DNA of 13,110 nt from assembly GCA_049662565.1 (NCBI GenBank), contig JBATBW010000019.1:1-13110 (forward strand), read 5' to 3'. Below, piece after piece: positions 6,058 through 13,110 of this stretch. The stretch's first letter is position 1; the number at the start of each line of letters is the position of its first letter. A program made the translations under genes and the position numbers. The stretch is from JBATBW01 sp049662565 (lineage in GTDB: Bacteria; Bacillota_I; Bacilli_A; Erysipelotrichales; Erysipelotrichaceae). The notes beneath the pieces are model-generated. The model worked only from the letters and a program-made list of their open reading frames with translations, searched no databases and was not told the DNA's origin.

Positions 6058-6083
6058 ACTAAAGGAAGGTGAGGTGAAATGAT

Positions 6084-7127
6084 ATGGGAAGTTACCTCGA
6101 GTTTAACTATGATGAAATTGATTGGGGTAAAAAAATAGAAGCATTATTAAAAATTGATACTGTTACTGATATTAATGTTCGTAACAATGAATTATGGGTA
6201 AACGATATTAAAAAAGGTCATTATAAGATTAAAGACGTAAGCAAAACTGAAATAATGGAAGTAGCTAATAGATTGGGTAATAATATTGCGAATAGAATGA
6301 ACAATAATTTTAATCTAGGCGCGCCTATATTAGATGGCAACAGTGGGGTAATCCGCGTTAATGCAATTCATAGTTCACTAACAGAAAAATATAATGCAAT
6401 CGCTATACGTAAAACTCCTATCAATTTACGTTTGACTGAAAAATATATTATTGATAGTAATTATGCGACTAAAAAAATAATGGAGATTTTAAAACAATTA
6501 GTTATTGCAAAAGCGAATATAGTTATTTGTGGGATAACTGGTAGCGGAAAAACTGAACTGTTAAAATATCTATCGAAAGACATATTAGATAATGAAAGTA
6601 TTATCACTATTGAAGACACTTGGGAATCTCATTTGAAAGACATTTATCCAAAAAAAGATATTTTAGCTTTAAAATCTAATGACGAAGCAAATTTTAGCGA
6701 TTTAATTAAAGCTTCGCTGAGACAAAACCCAGATAGAATATTTGTTAGTGAGAGTCGTGGAAAAGAAGTGTTGGATTTATTGAATTCGATGTCAACTGGC
6801 CACAACATCATAACTACGATTCATACAAGTAGTGCAGATGAGATACCTACACGAATGATTGAAATGGCGGGCGCTAATCAAGATGAAGAAAAATTAAAAA
6901 AGAGAATACATCGATATGTCGATATTGGTATATTTATTAATATTACACAAAACAAACATGGTATCGAAAGAAAGATTTTTGAAGTTGTTGAGTTTAGTTA
7001 TGAGGATGATAAGTATATTGTTAATACAATTTACGAGTATGATTTTATAAATAAAGAAGATAAATATAATGATTTTGTTAGTAATAAGTTGATACGGAAA
7101 TTATCATTAGTAAAGGAATTAACATGA
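6084..7127 (+). CDS. CpaF/TadA-VirB11-like secretion ATPase
   Basis: A 347-aa ATPase of the type II/IV secretion family. An N-terminal domain (about 1-125) is followed by Walker A GITGSGKT (150-157), an Asp-box region (TIEDTWE, 175-181), Walker B RQNPDRIFVSESRG (213-226, Glu223) and the His box TTIHTSSADE (244-253). These hexameric cytoplasmic ATPases power pilus assembly or T4SS steps. The family match is closer to the CpaF/TadA branch, which agrees with the CpaB gene upstream and the TadB/TadC-like genes downstream. A purine-rich AAGGTGAGGTG precedes; ATG 6084 is in frame, whereas ATG 6079 is not. The stop TGA overlaps the next ATG (ATGA at 7124), indicating tight coupling. Confidence 0.92.
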   Translation: MGSYLEFNYDEIDWGKKIEALLKIDTVTDINVRNNELWVNDIKKGHYKIKDVSKTEIMEVANRLGNNIANRMNNNFNLGAPILDGNSGVIRVNAIHSSLTEKYNAIAIRKTPINLRLTEKYIIDSNYATKKIMEILKQLVIAKANIVICGITGSGKTELLKYLSKDILDNESIITIEDTWESHLKDIYPKKDILALKSNDEANFSDLIKASLRQNPDRIFVSESRGKEVLDLLNSMSTGHNIITTIHTSSADEIPTRMIEMAGANQDEEKLKKRIHRYVDIGIFINITQNKHGIERKIFEVVEFSYEDDKYIVNTIYEYDFINKEDKYNDFVSNKLIRKLSLVKELT

Positions 7128-7990
7128 TAGTAGCGGCAATTATTTCTTTTATAATCATATTTTGTGGTATTGTTATTGGTTCCTTATATAGTAACAAAAA
7201 AAAGAATGAAAGAAATAAGAGTGATGTTAGTTTTTCAAATGATATCAAAAAAAAGGCTAAACATTATGGAACGGACTACACTTTATCCAATTACTTAAAA
7301 CAAGTGTTAATTTTAGTGATTGGATGTGTGTTTTTTAATTTGATACAACCTAATTCACTTTTAACAGGCGTTTTAATAGTGGCTGGAACAATCATTATAC
7401 CTATTGTATATCTAGATAACATGAAAAGGCAATTCAACGAAGAAATATTTAAACAAATATTGATATATTGTTATAATACGGCTTTGTTGTTAAAACAAAC
7501 GTGTCAAACTCACGAATCATTAAGAATTGTATTAGAAGATATTAAGGATCCTTTAAAAAAAGATATTTTGAAATTAGTTAAAGCTTTTGATATTGGTAAA
7601 GATGCGACAATCAAAGTAATGAAAGATATTAATATAAAATATCCATATTCAATAATTAAACAATTAAATTTAATTATGATCCAAATGTATTATGAGAGTT
7701 GTGAGAACAGTTCCGATATGATTGATGTGTATATTAATGACGTAGAGGTTTTAAATGCGGATATGATTAAAAATAGTACTGCTAGAAAAGTGTTGAGAAT
7801 GCAGTATATAGCATTGTCAGCTCTTGCTTTGGGAGGTTACTACTTTATGCTTAATTCTATGAAAGATATTATGGGGAATGTTTTGGATGCTCCTTGGTAT
7901 CAATTATGCTATGTGATGTTTATTACGACAATTTTTGCTTCGCTATTTTTTGCAAACAATTATTTTAATAATAATATTACTAAGGAGTAA
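7124..7990 (+). CDS. TadB-like (type II secretion F family) inner-membrane protein
   Basis: A 288-aa membrane protein with predicted helices at about 3-20, 60-75, 80-97, 226-243 and 259-279, and a cytoplasmic helical domain between (about 100-220). In it, the run from FNEEIFKQIL through ALLLKQTCQTHESLRIVLED fits the T2SSF/TadB domain, where a helical bundle contacts the assembly ATPase. It starts within the stop of the CpaF-like gene (AAAGGA at 7112-7117) and is followed three bases later by a second protein of the same layout, as tadB and tadC are paired in Tad loci. Sequence conservation is low, so the TadB name rests on topology and context. Confidence 0.72.
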   Translation: MIVAAIISFIIIFCGIVIGSLYSNKKKNERNKSDVSFSNDIKKKAKHYGTDYTLSNYLKQVLILVIGCVFFNLIQPNSLLTGVLIVAGTIIIPIVYLDNMKRQFNEEIFKQILIYCYNTALLLKQTCQTHESLRIVLEDIKDPLKKDILKLVKAFDIGKDATIKVMKDINIKYPYSIIKQLNLIMIQMYYESCENSSDMIDVYINDVEVLNADMIKNSTARKVLRMQYIALSALALGGYYFMLNSMKDIMGNVLDAPWYQLCYVMFITTIFASLFFANNYFNNNITKE

Positions 7991-7993
7991 ATT

Positions 7994-8788
7994 ATGATTA
8001 TATATTATATGATTATATCGGCTATTATTCCTTTTTTGTTGGTGTTATTTGTTTTAAATGAATCGGTTGATAAAAACAAAAAAATTACAAAAGAATTAAA
8101 TAAATTGTTTAAAATTATTATGTCTGTTTTTCAAGAAAAAGATTTCAAAGAAAAATATTTCTTTGTGTATGATCGCAATGTTGATATTAAGACTCAAATA
8201 AATAGAGTAGTATTGTCTATTATAGGTTTTGTTGCAGTCATTGTCATTAATGGATTTGATTATTTTTTAATGGCTTTATTAGCGGGTTTTGTTTTTTTTA
8301 AAATAGAATATTTTATTGTTAATGGGAAATACAACAAATTATTAGATGATTGTAAAAATGAGTTTCCTTATTGGATTAAAACTATTATTTTATTGTGCTA
8401 CTCTAATCCAGTGCATGCTGCTTTATCAAAATCATTAGACTATGCACCAAAATTAATGCAAATTAAATTATCAAAGTTATTAAGTGATATAGATAACGAA
8501 CCTAATTCGTTTAAGTCTTATAAGATATTTACGGATAGTTTTAATTATGTTGAAGATATAGAGATGATATTTAGAATAATTTATAGAATATCTGGGGGCA
8601 ATAAAGACGAAGGAAAAAAATTATTAACATCTTTAAATGAAACTGTCAGCAACAAAGTAAACAATACCAGAAAAAATAAAAACGACCGGACAAATAGCGC
8701 TATTGGTTTAATTTGGATAGTTCCAGTATTAAGTTTAGTTCTTATCTTATGCGTTATGATGTTGAGCAGCATTACAATGATTACTTAA
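7994..8788 (+). CDS. TadC-like (type II secretion F family) inner-membrane protein
   Basis: A 264-aa protein with helices at about 3-21, 72-87, 90-108 and 237-258, and a cytoplasmic domain (about 112-235) containing EFPYWIKTIILLCYSNPVHAAL and a helical NDRTNSAIG lead-in to the last membrane segment, as in TadC/T2SSF proteins. TAAGGAG at 7981-7987 overlaps the stop of the TadB-like gene. It probably forms the membrane platform with that protein, driven by the CpaF-like ATPase. A hairpin with a U-tract follows its stop. Confidence 0.7.
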   Translation: MIIYYMIISAIIPFLLVLFVLNESVDKNKKITKELNKLFKIIMSVFQEKDFKEKYFFVYDRNVDIKTQINRVVLSIIGFVAVIVINGFDYFLMALLAGFVFFKIEYFIVNGKYNKLLDDCKNEFPYWIKTIILLCYSNPVHAALSKSLDYAPKLMQIKLSKLLSDIDNEPNSFKSYKIFTDSFNYVEDIEMIFRIIYRISGGNKDEGKKLLTSLNETVSNKVNNTRKNKNDRTNSAIGLIWIVPVLSLVLILCVMMLSSITMIT

Positions 8789-8790
8789 TT

Positions 8791-8815
8791 AAGCAACTAG
8801 AAATAGTTGTTTTTT
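8791..8815 (+). terminator. Terminator / attenuator hairpin before the pilin-like gene
   Basis: A 6-bp core stem CAACTA (8794-8799) with TAGTTG (8804-8809), extendable by three pairs (8791-8793 with 8810-8812), a GAAA tetraloop and a T-run. It lies 25 bases before the start of the 52-aa gene, so partial termination here would set the ratio of downstream to upstream transcripts. Confidence 0.6.
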
Positions 8816-8839
8816 ATATTTTGAAAGGAGGTGAATTAT

Positions 8840-8998
8840 ATGAAACAGTGGATGGAAGAAGGAGGTTCAATAGTAATCGTAATTTTAGCGGTTGTTATTG
8901 TTGTGGCGCTTATGAATAGTGCGCCTATTAAAGAAGCTTTATCTACCCTAGTTAAAGAAAAAATTACTGAAATCGGCGGAGCCGGTACAGTAGAATAG
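8840..8998 (+). CDS. Small 52-aa pilin-like membrane peptide
   Basis: ATG 8840 is preceded by AAAGGAGGTG (8824-8833), the strongest Shine-Dalgarno in the window; the gene ends with TAG at 8996-8998. The product has a short N-terminal polar stretch ending in EEGG, one long hydrophobic helix (about 10-26: IVIVILAVVIVV) and an amphipathic tail (IKEALSTLVKEKI). Size, topology and position directly after tadC resemble Flp-type pilins, whose processing site is a Gly followed by a hydrophobic stretch; however, the conserved Glu at position 5 of the mature pilin is not present. It could be the major pilin or another small transfer-complex subunit. A hairpin lies on each side of the gene. Confidence 0.78.
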   Translation: MKQWMEEGGSIVIVILAVVIVVALMNSAPIKEALSTLVKEKITEIGGAGTVE

Positions 8999-9002
8999 TA
9001 TA

Positions 9003-9026
9003 AAGGGGTAGAGGAATCTACTCCTT
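9003..9026 (+). other. Stable 10-bp hairpin without U-tract after the pilin-like gene
   Basis: AAGGGGTAGA (9003-9012) pairs with TCTACTCCTT (9017-9026) through ten pairs (one G-U), closed by a GGAA loop of GNRA type. No T-run follows, so it is not an ordinary terminator. Its place just after the pilin-like gene suggests an mRNA-stabilising or processing element that raises the level of that segment; this is inference. Confidence 0.65.
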
Positions 9027-9045
9027 ACTATTTAAAGGAGAAGAA

Positions 9046-9381
9046 ATGAAAACAATGTTTGAAAGTTTAGTGTCTTATATTGTTCTTTTTATGTGCTTGT
9101 TTACATTGATTTTTGTTTTATCTGTTTTTGGAATTAAAAATAAAATTAGTAAAGTATTGTATTATGTTATCCAAGAAATTGAAATTTATGGTTATGGCAA
9201 TACTGATATCAATGAAATCGCAAACAAAAATAATGTAGATATAAGTTGTGTTGATTTAATGATTGATTCACAACTTGGCAAAAAATTTAAAATATCGGTT
9301 AATAAGGATATTAAAATACCTATTTTAAATATTAATAAAGATTTAGTTGTTACAGCTACAACTAGATTAGTTAAATACTAA
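9046..9381 (+). CDS. DUF4320/TadE-like membrane-anchored pseudopilin
   Basis: A 111-aa protein with an N-terminal membrane helix (about 8-29) and an extracytoplasmic domain of the type seen in DUF4320 proteins of Bacillota conjugative elements: a helix continuing from the membrane (KVLYYVIQEIEIYG), a short helical hairpin, then strands (KFKISVNKDIKI, DLVVTATTRLVKY). DUF4320 proteins are encoded next to CpaF/TadB/TadC-like genes and are likely minor pseudopilins comparable to TadE/TadF. AAAGGAG at 9034-9040 supports the start. The DUF4320 assignment is from memory of the family pattern. Confidence 0.65.
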   Translation: MKTMFESLVSYIVLFMCLFTLIFVLSVFGIKNKISKVLYYVIQEIEIYGYGNTDINEIANKNNVDISCVDLMIDSQLGKKFKISVNKDIKIPILNINKDLVVTATTRLVKY

Positions 9382-9393
9382 AGGAGAGAAAAA

Positions 9394-9681
9394 ATGAAAA
9401 TATTAAAATTTATTAATTTTAAATTAATAAAAGTGTTGGCAATTGATGTAGAAGCTTTTAAAAAATTGATAAAAGACTATACCAGTGATGTCAGTAATAT
9501 CTTATATGGTGTAATTGGCGGTGTTATGGCTATATCGATTGTTTTGACTATTATTAAATACTTTATGCAAGATGAAGATGACCGCCAAAAATCGCAACTC
9601 GTAAAAAATATTCGTAATATTTTGATTGCTGGCGTTTTTGCTGTTGTGGTGCCGGTGGTTATTAGTTTGTTAGGAATATAA
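9394..9681 (+). CDS. VirB2/TrbC-like two-helix membrane protein
   Basis: A 95-aa protein with a basic, amphipathic N-terminus, a membrane helix at about 36-57 (preceded by DVSNILYGVIGG), a short charged loop (MQDEDDRQKSQLVKNIR) and a second helix at about 74-94. Two hydrophobic helices joined by a charged loop is the layout of VirB2/TrbC pilin-type subunits of type IV secretion systems, and its position immediately before a VirB6-like gene is typical for Gram-positive T4SS operons. AAGGAG (9381-9386) overlaps the end of the preceding stop codon. Confidence 0.7.
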   Translation: MKILKFINFKLIKVLAIDVEAFKKLIKDYTSDVSNILYGVIGGVMAISIVLTIIKYFMQDEDDRQKSQLVKNIRNILIAGVFAVVVPVVISLLGI

Positions 9682-9682
9682 T

Positions 9683-10996
9683 ATGAATATTATTGATGAC
9701 TCTTTAAGATCAATTTTTTGGTGGATTGCTAGTGCTTTGTTAAAATTAACAGACACCATCTATAATTTGTTAGAATCTGTCGCAACTTTTTCGTTCATGA
9801 ATAATGCGGATTTAAAAATATATTACAATAATATAATGATTTTTTTAGGGTTGTTTTTCATTTTTAGAGTATCAAGCAAAATTATAAAAATCATGATTGA
9901 TGATGAAGCACGAATGGGTTTTGATATTACAAATTTAATAAAAAAGCTTTTTATTGTTGCGGCTGTATATATCTTGATGTTCTCGGGGACGAAATTGTTT
10001 TCGAATATGAGTGTTGAGATTAATAAATTTCCGAGTGTTATACTTACAAATAATACTGATTCTAAATTTTCTAATCAACTTGTAAATGGTTTTAACAATG
10101 GTAAAGAGAAAATTGAAAATTGGGAAGATGAAAGTTTTGATATCAATGAAACCGAAAGAAATGAAAAGGGTACTAAAGTGTATAAGTATTATCGAGGAAT
10201 ATGGAATTTATTATATTTGTTTGTTTTTGGTGTTATTGTATCTTATCTAATAATTATTATTGCAGTTGATATTGGTAAACGTTGTTTTGAACTGGTTATG
10301 TTATTATTCATTTCTCCATTAACAATATCATCTATTATTAATGATGGGGATGATACATTTAAAACATGGATTAAAAATATTGCCGCTCTACCTATAATTA
10401 ATTTTATGCAGATTTTTTTGATTAATTTGGCTGTTGTGTTGTTATCCACTGTTGCTGCGAATAAAAATGATTTTTTCCTTTATATATTGTTGTTGATAAG
10501 CAGCTTATTAATTATTCAAAATGGCGCATCATCGATAAGTCGATTTATCGGTGCGGATATTGGTTCGGGTAATACAATGTCGCAAGTAACTCAAATGGCG
10601 GGAATTGGAATGGGAGCGGCTCATATGGTTGCATCAAGAGGTAAAGATGGAAAATTACATATGGGAGCAGCAATCAAACCAGTGGCTAATGCTATAGGAG
10701 GTGCTGGATATTTAGCAGGTCGAGTTTTAGGTGGGAATTCTGCTCGTTCAATAGTAAAAAACGGTGCAGATTCTACTCAACAAGGTTCTTGGATGGAAAG
10801 AAGACGACAAGATCAACTTAGTGGAAGTAAATTTAAAAGAGTTAATGGAGCAATAGTAACAAGCATGTATAATAAAGCTGTAAATACAAGAGCTAGCAGC
10901 AATTTTTATAATAATAGAAAAACTATAGGTGCGGTATTGAATGGTCGTGAAAATATTGACTTCCGTGATAGATCAAGAGACGGAAAAGGGATATAA
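9683..10996 (+). CDS. VirB6/TrbL-like polytopic channel protein
   Basis: A 437-aa protein with membrane helices at about 8-30, 48-66, 86-103, 172-195, 200-218, 238-257 and 264-280, an extracytoplasmic loop of about 65 residues between the third and fourth, and a C-terminal soluble tail (about 285-437) that is first Gly/Ala-rich (GIGMGAAHMV, GGAGYLAGRVLGG) and then basic. This is the pattern of VirB6/TrbL proteins, which form part of the inner-membrane channel of type IV secretion systems. It starts one base after the stop of the VirB2-like gene, and the Shine-Dalgarno-like TAGGAA lies within that gene's end. Confidence 0.85.
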   Translation: MNIIDDSLRSIFWWIASALLKLTDTIYNLLESVATFSFMNNADLKIYYNNIMIFLGLFFIFRVSSKIIKIMIDDEARMGFDITNLIKKLFIVAAVYILMFSGTKLFSNMSVEINKFPSVILTNNTDSKFSNQLVNGFNNGKEKIENWEDESFDINETERNEKGTKVYKYYRGIWNLLYLFVFGVIVSYLIIIIAVDIGKRCFELVMLLFISPLTISSIINDGDDTFKTWIKNIAALPIINFMQIFLINLAVVLLSTVAANKNDFFLYILLLISSLLIIQNGASSISRFIGADIGSGNTMSQVTQMAGIGMGAAHMVASRGKDGKLHMGAAIKPVANAIGGAGYLAGRVLGGNSARSIVKNGADSTQQGSWMERRRQDQLSGSKFKRVNGAIVTSMYNKAVNTRASSNFYNNRKTIGAVLNGRENIDFRDRSRDGKGI

Positions 10997-11002
10997 GATA
11001 AT

Positions 11003-11308
11003 ATGATATTTTATACAGCAAAGAACTATAAAAAGGGTGTATACATTTTAAATATATATAAACCAAAAGATTTTGTTATTATGTGTGTTTCTTGTGTGGT
11101 AGGAGGGATAGGAATAATCGTATCCCTCATTTTAAATATTACTAATATTTTTGTGTATTTGTTTTTAGGTTTGGTTATAGGTGTTCCGGTATTTATGTTT
11201 TTGCCATTGCCAAATTATCATAATTTTTATACTTATATTAAAGGTTTTAAAAATTTTAAAAAAAGTAGACAAAGCTGGGAATGGAGAGGAATAAAATGGG
11301 GCGAATAA
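11003..11308 (+). CDS. PrgI/VirB3-like membrane protein
   Basis: A 101-aa protein with two adjacent membrane helices (about 24-46 and 49-68) after a short N-terminal strand region and a KPKDF segment, and a basic cytoplasmic tail ending with WEWRGIKW. PrgI-family proteins (VirB3-like, also the TcpE/TraC-like group of Gram-positive systems) have two closely spaced helices, a helical tail with an aromatic-W-x-G motif, and are encoded just before VirB4, as here. ATG 11003 lacks a strong Shine-Dalgarno, so translation may be coupled to the VirB6-like gene that ends six bases upstream. Confidence 0.75.
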   Translation: MIFYTAKNYKKGVYILNIYKPKDFVIMCVSCVVGGIGIIVSLILNITNIFVYLFLGLVIGVPVFMFLPLPNYHNFYTYIKGFKNFKKSRQSWEWRGIKWGE

Positions 11309-12312
11309 AAGAAGATTTGCAAGATATTATGACCTTATTAAATGAAAATTCAATTAATGTAGGAAACACTATTTTAAGTGAAAATTTAGAAAATGTTGTT
11401 GATGAATTAAATAAGGCGATTATTTTAACTAAAATTAAAAATTGTTTAGTAGATTATTATGATATAGAGACTATTAAAATGATTTATGTGCAAGCTAAAA
11501 CAATTAAAGAAAACATTGAAAAGAATAGAGATTTAGATGATATATGTTTTGATATTTGTACGAAAGTTAATGATAAAAAAATTACTATATCACAATTAAA
11601 AAGTATAAATAAGTTTGATTTAATCGCAATTATTGGTTATGGTGCCGAAGTTGAGAGCATGGAAAAGAACAACAAAAAAGTTATAAAGAACTCCACTAAG
11701 CAAAAGAAAAAAATAGATAGTACTTTAGATTGGATTGATATAAATGATATCGGTGTGGATTATGTATTGTTACAAAAAAATAAAAAATCAGAAACTTTAA
11801 TGGGTATTAAAATTGAGGTGCCTTCAATATTTTTGGAGGATGAAGATATTCAAATGATTTGGCTCAATAAGTTAAGAATTATATTTAATCGATGTACTTT
11901 CCCAATTTATCATAGTTTTGTATATTCGCCAATCAACTTAGATAAACATACAAAAAAATTGATGGATCAATATTATATTGAAGAAGATCCTTTAATAAAA
12001 GAAATGTTGATGGATGAAATTAATTTATGGGAAGATTTTGCGAAAATAAACTATGAATTAGAGTTTTTCTTGATTATAAAAGATAGCGATGGGAATCGTT
12101 TAGAAGAGAATTTCAATAAGCTTTTTAGAGAATTCTCTAAAAATAATATTGGTGTAAAAAAACTTAACCAATTAGATTATCAAAATTTAGTTGCTTATCA
12201 ATTTAATAACGAATTAATTAATAATTATTTTTTCAGTGATATTTATATGCATATAAATGAAGAATTAGTTGCAGATAAAGAAAAGGAAGATGAAACATAT
12301 GAACAAGAGTAA
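11296..12312 (+). CDS. VirB4 N-terminal-domain-like protein without ATPase domain
   Basis: A 338-aa soluble protein. ATG 11296 is chosen over in-frame ATG 11281 because GGAGAGGA lies at 11283-11290, five bases before it; the gene overlaps the end of the PrgI-like gene. Residues 1-125 are helical, 125-140 are a Lys-rich linker (NNKKVIKNSTKQKKK), and about 145-320 resemble the N-terminal TraC/VirB4 domain of Gram-positive conjugation ATPases: WIDIND, a strand around MGIKIEVPS, the FPIYHSFVYS segment, a long charged helix and LEFFLIIKD. There is no Walker motif. It likely binds VirB4 or VirB3 at the membrane. Its end overlaps the virB4 start by 14 bases. Confidence 0.68.
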   Translation: MGRIKEDLQDIMTLLNENSINVGNTILSENLENVVDELNKAIILTKIKNCLVDYYDIETIKMIYVQAKTIKENIEKNRDLDDICFDICTKVNDKKITISQLKSINKFDLIAIIGYGAEVESMEKNNKKVIKNSTKQKKKIDSTLDWIDINDIGVDYVLLQKNKKSETLMGIKIEVPSIFLEDEDIQMIWLNKLRIIFNRCTFPIYHSFVYSPINLDKHTKKLMDQYYIEEDPLIKEMLMDEINLWEDFAKINYELEFFLIIKDSDGNRLEENFNKLFREFSKNNIGVKKLNQLDYQNLVAYQFNNELINNYFFSDIYMHINEELVADKEKEDETYEQE

Positions 12313-13110
12313 AATTGCACCAACAACTTTGCAAGTAAAACAAAATTATATGATTATTGGAGATAAATATGTTCGTAATTATTTAGTAACTTCCTTTCCA
12401 GAGCAACTGCATTTTGGATTTTTAAGTAGATATATTTCCAATCCGAATATTAAAGTTTTTATAAAAACCAATATTTTAAATTATGATATGTCAAAAGCTT
12501 TGAAGAAAGAATATCAACAAAAATTAGATGAACTAAACAAAACTACGGATCCAACATTACGTCAGAAATTAGAAAAACAAATTGAAGGGTATGAGAATCA
12601 TATTCAAGATATGATTCAATCGAATGATAAGATGTTGGATTTAATAATGATATTTCAAGTAACTTCTTTTAGTTTGGATAGTTTGAATGAAGATAGTGAG
12701 CAACTTAAATCATATTTGAATACAAACGATATTAGAGTGTCGGCAGTAAGCACAAAACAAGAAGAGTTAATGAGGGTTACATCACCATTATTCATTGATA
12801 GTAAATTAGATAATACTTTAGTTTATAATTATGGATATCCTTTTTCGGTGACAACTTTTTGTGGGATGTGGGCATATAATTATCAAAAATTAGTTGACGA
12901 AAGTGGTTTTTTACTAGGGCGTGAAAAAAACAATGGTGGGATGATTAAATTCGATCCGATGTTTTATAATCATAACAAAGTGGAATCTGTTAGTTCTGGT
13001 CGTTCAGCTGGTAATATTGTTGTTTTTGGTAAAACCGGTAGTGGTAAGACAACGACTATGAATAAAATTATACGTAATTTTATTAAAAACAAAACTAAGT
13101 TAATATGGAT
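12299..13110 (+). CDS. VirB4-like conjugation ATPase (3' end outside the window)
   Basis: ATG 12299 is preceded by AAAGGAAG at 12282-12289, and the frame stays open to the window edge (270 codons). The protein begins MNKSKIAPTT, has an N-terminal domain with a coiled-coil-like charged helix (KKEYQQKLDELNKT, then RQKLEKQIEGYENH), a GYPFSVTTFCG segment, a short PMFYNHNKV segment and then Walker A GKTGSGKT (residues 244-251). This order matches VirB4/TraE/TraC ATPases, which power substrate transfer and pilin handling. The Walker B and C-terminal regions are not in the window. It overlaps the preceding gene by 14 bases in a different frame. Confidence 0.88.
   Translation, partial: MNKSKIAPTTLQVKQNYMIIGDKYVRNYLVTSFPEQLHFGFLSRYISNPNIKVFIKTNILNYDMSKALKKEYQQKLDELNKTTDPTLRQKLEKQIEGYENHIQDMIQSNDKMLDLIMIFQVTSFSLDSLNEDSEQLKSYLNTNDIRVSAVSTKQEELMRVTSPLFIDSKLDNTLVYNYGYPFSVTTFCGMWAYNYQKLVDESGFLLGREKNNGGMIKFDPMFYNHNKVESVSSGRSAGNIVVFGKTGSGKTTTMNKIIRNFIKNKTKLIW

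Noticed and set aside
8581..8772. 63-codon minus-strand reading frame
   Set aside because: Antisense shadow of the TadC-like gene; no ribosome site.
8713..8919. 68-codon plus-strand frame spanning the end of the TadC-like gene
   Set aside because: Runs through the terminator hairpin and out of frame with two better supported genes; the real gene here is 8840-8998.
10243..10449. 68-codon minus-strand reading frame
   Set aside because: Antisense shadow of the VirB6-like membrane helices.
1..13110. Mycoplasma-type genetic code suggested by the AT-richness
   Set aside because: TGA acts as a stop at gene ends with ATGA overlaps, and Trp is encoded by TGG throughout.
1..13110. Origin of transfer, integrase or attachment site
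   Set aside because: No relaxase, recombinase or tRNA-end sequence found; the inverted repeats seen are explained as hairpins or leader structure.

Overview
The window is a strongly AT-rich stretch of DNA with every gene on the + strand. Shine-Dalgarno sequences are of the AAAGGAG type, TGG encodes Trp and TGA is used as a stop (for example at the ends of the 102-aa gene near the start and of the CpaF-like ATPase). This fits a low-GC Bacillota bacterium (Bacilli or Clostridia) using the standard code and argues against a Mycoplasma-type code. The content is that of a conjugative element (integrative element or plasmid). No integrase, relaxase, origin of transfer or replication gene lies inside the window, so which of the two it is cannot be settled here.

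Layout. (1) Positions 1-2451 hold small accessory genes: the tail of an unknown gene, a two-gene unit containing a VapD/Cas2-fold endoribonuclease-like protein with an overlapping partner, and three proteins I do not recognise. (2) Positions 2524-3505 hold a 25-residue repeat protein of DUF4116 type, directly followed by the C-terminal zinc-protease half of an ArdC-type antirestriction protein whose N-terminal DNA-binding half is missing. (3) Positions 3607-6057 hold DNA-handling genes (DEDDh exonuclease, SSB, and a small PD-(D/E)XK-like protein) interleaved with a CpaB/SAF-domain membrane protein. (4) Positions 6084-13110 hold a transfer machine: CpaF/TadA-VirB11-like ATPase, two TadB/TadC-like membrane proteins, a 52-residue pilin-like peptide, a DUF4320/TadE-like pseudopilin, a VirB2/TrbC-like two-helix protein, a VirB6/TrbL-like channel protein, a PrgI/VirB3-like protein, a VirB4-N-domain-like protein and the start of the VirB4 ATPase, which runs off the window.

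The transfer genes are packed with 1-14 base gaps or overlaps and look like one operon. They combine a Tad/type II secretion-like pilus sub-complex (CpaB, CpaF, TadB, TadC, pseudopilins) with the Gram-positive type IV secretion core (VirB2, VirB6, VirB3, VirB4). The likely reading is that the Tad-like part builds a surface fibre or drives assembly while the VirB part forms the DNA channel.

Two non-coding patterns stand out. First, a leader of about 90 bases plus roughly the first 13 codons is duplicated, at 90% identity in the non-coding part, in front of the exonuclease and the CpaB gene. Three of its nine substitutions are matched so as to preserve two mutually exclusive helices; it may also carry a promoter. 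Second, five small hairpins with U-tracts sit immediately upstream of a Shine-Dalgarno sequence, so that each gene block begins just after a possible attenuator. There is no gene-free stretch over about 110 bases, and I see no tRNA, rRNA, CRISPR array or insertion sequence.
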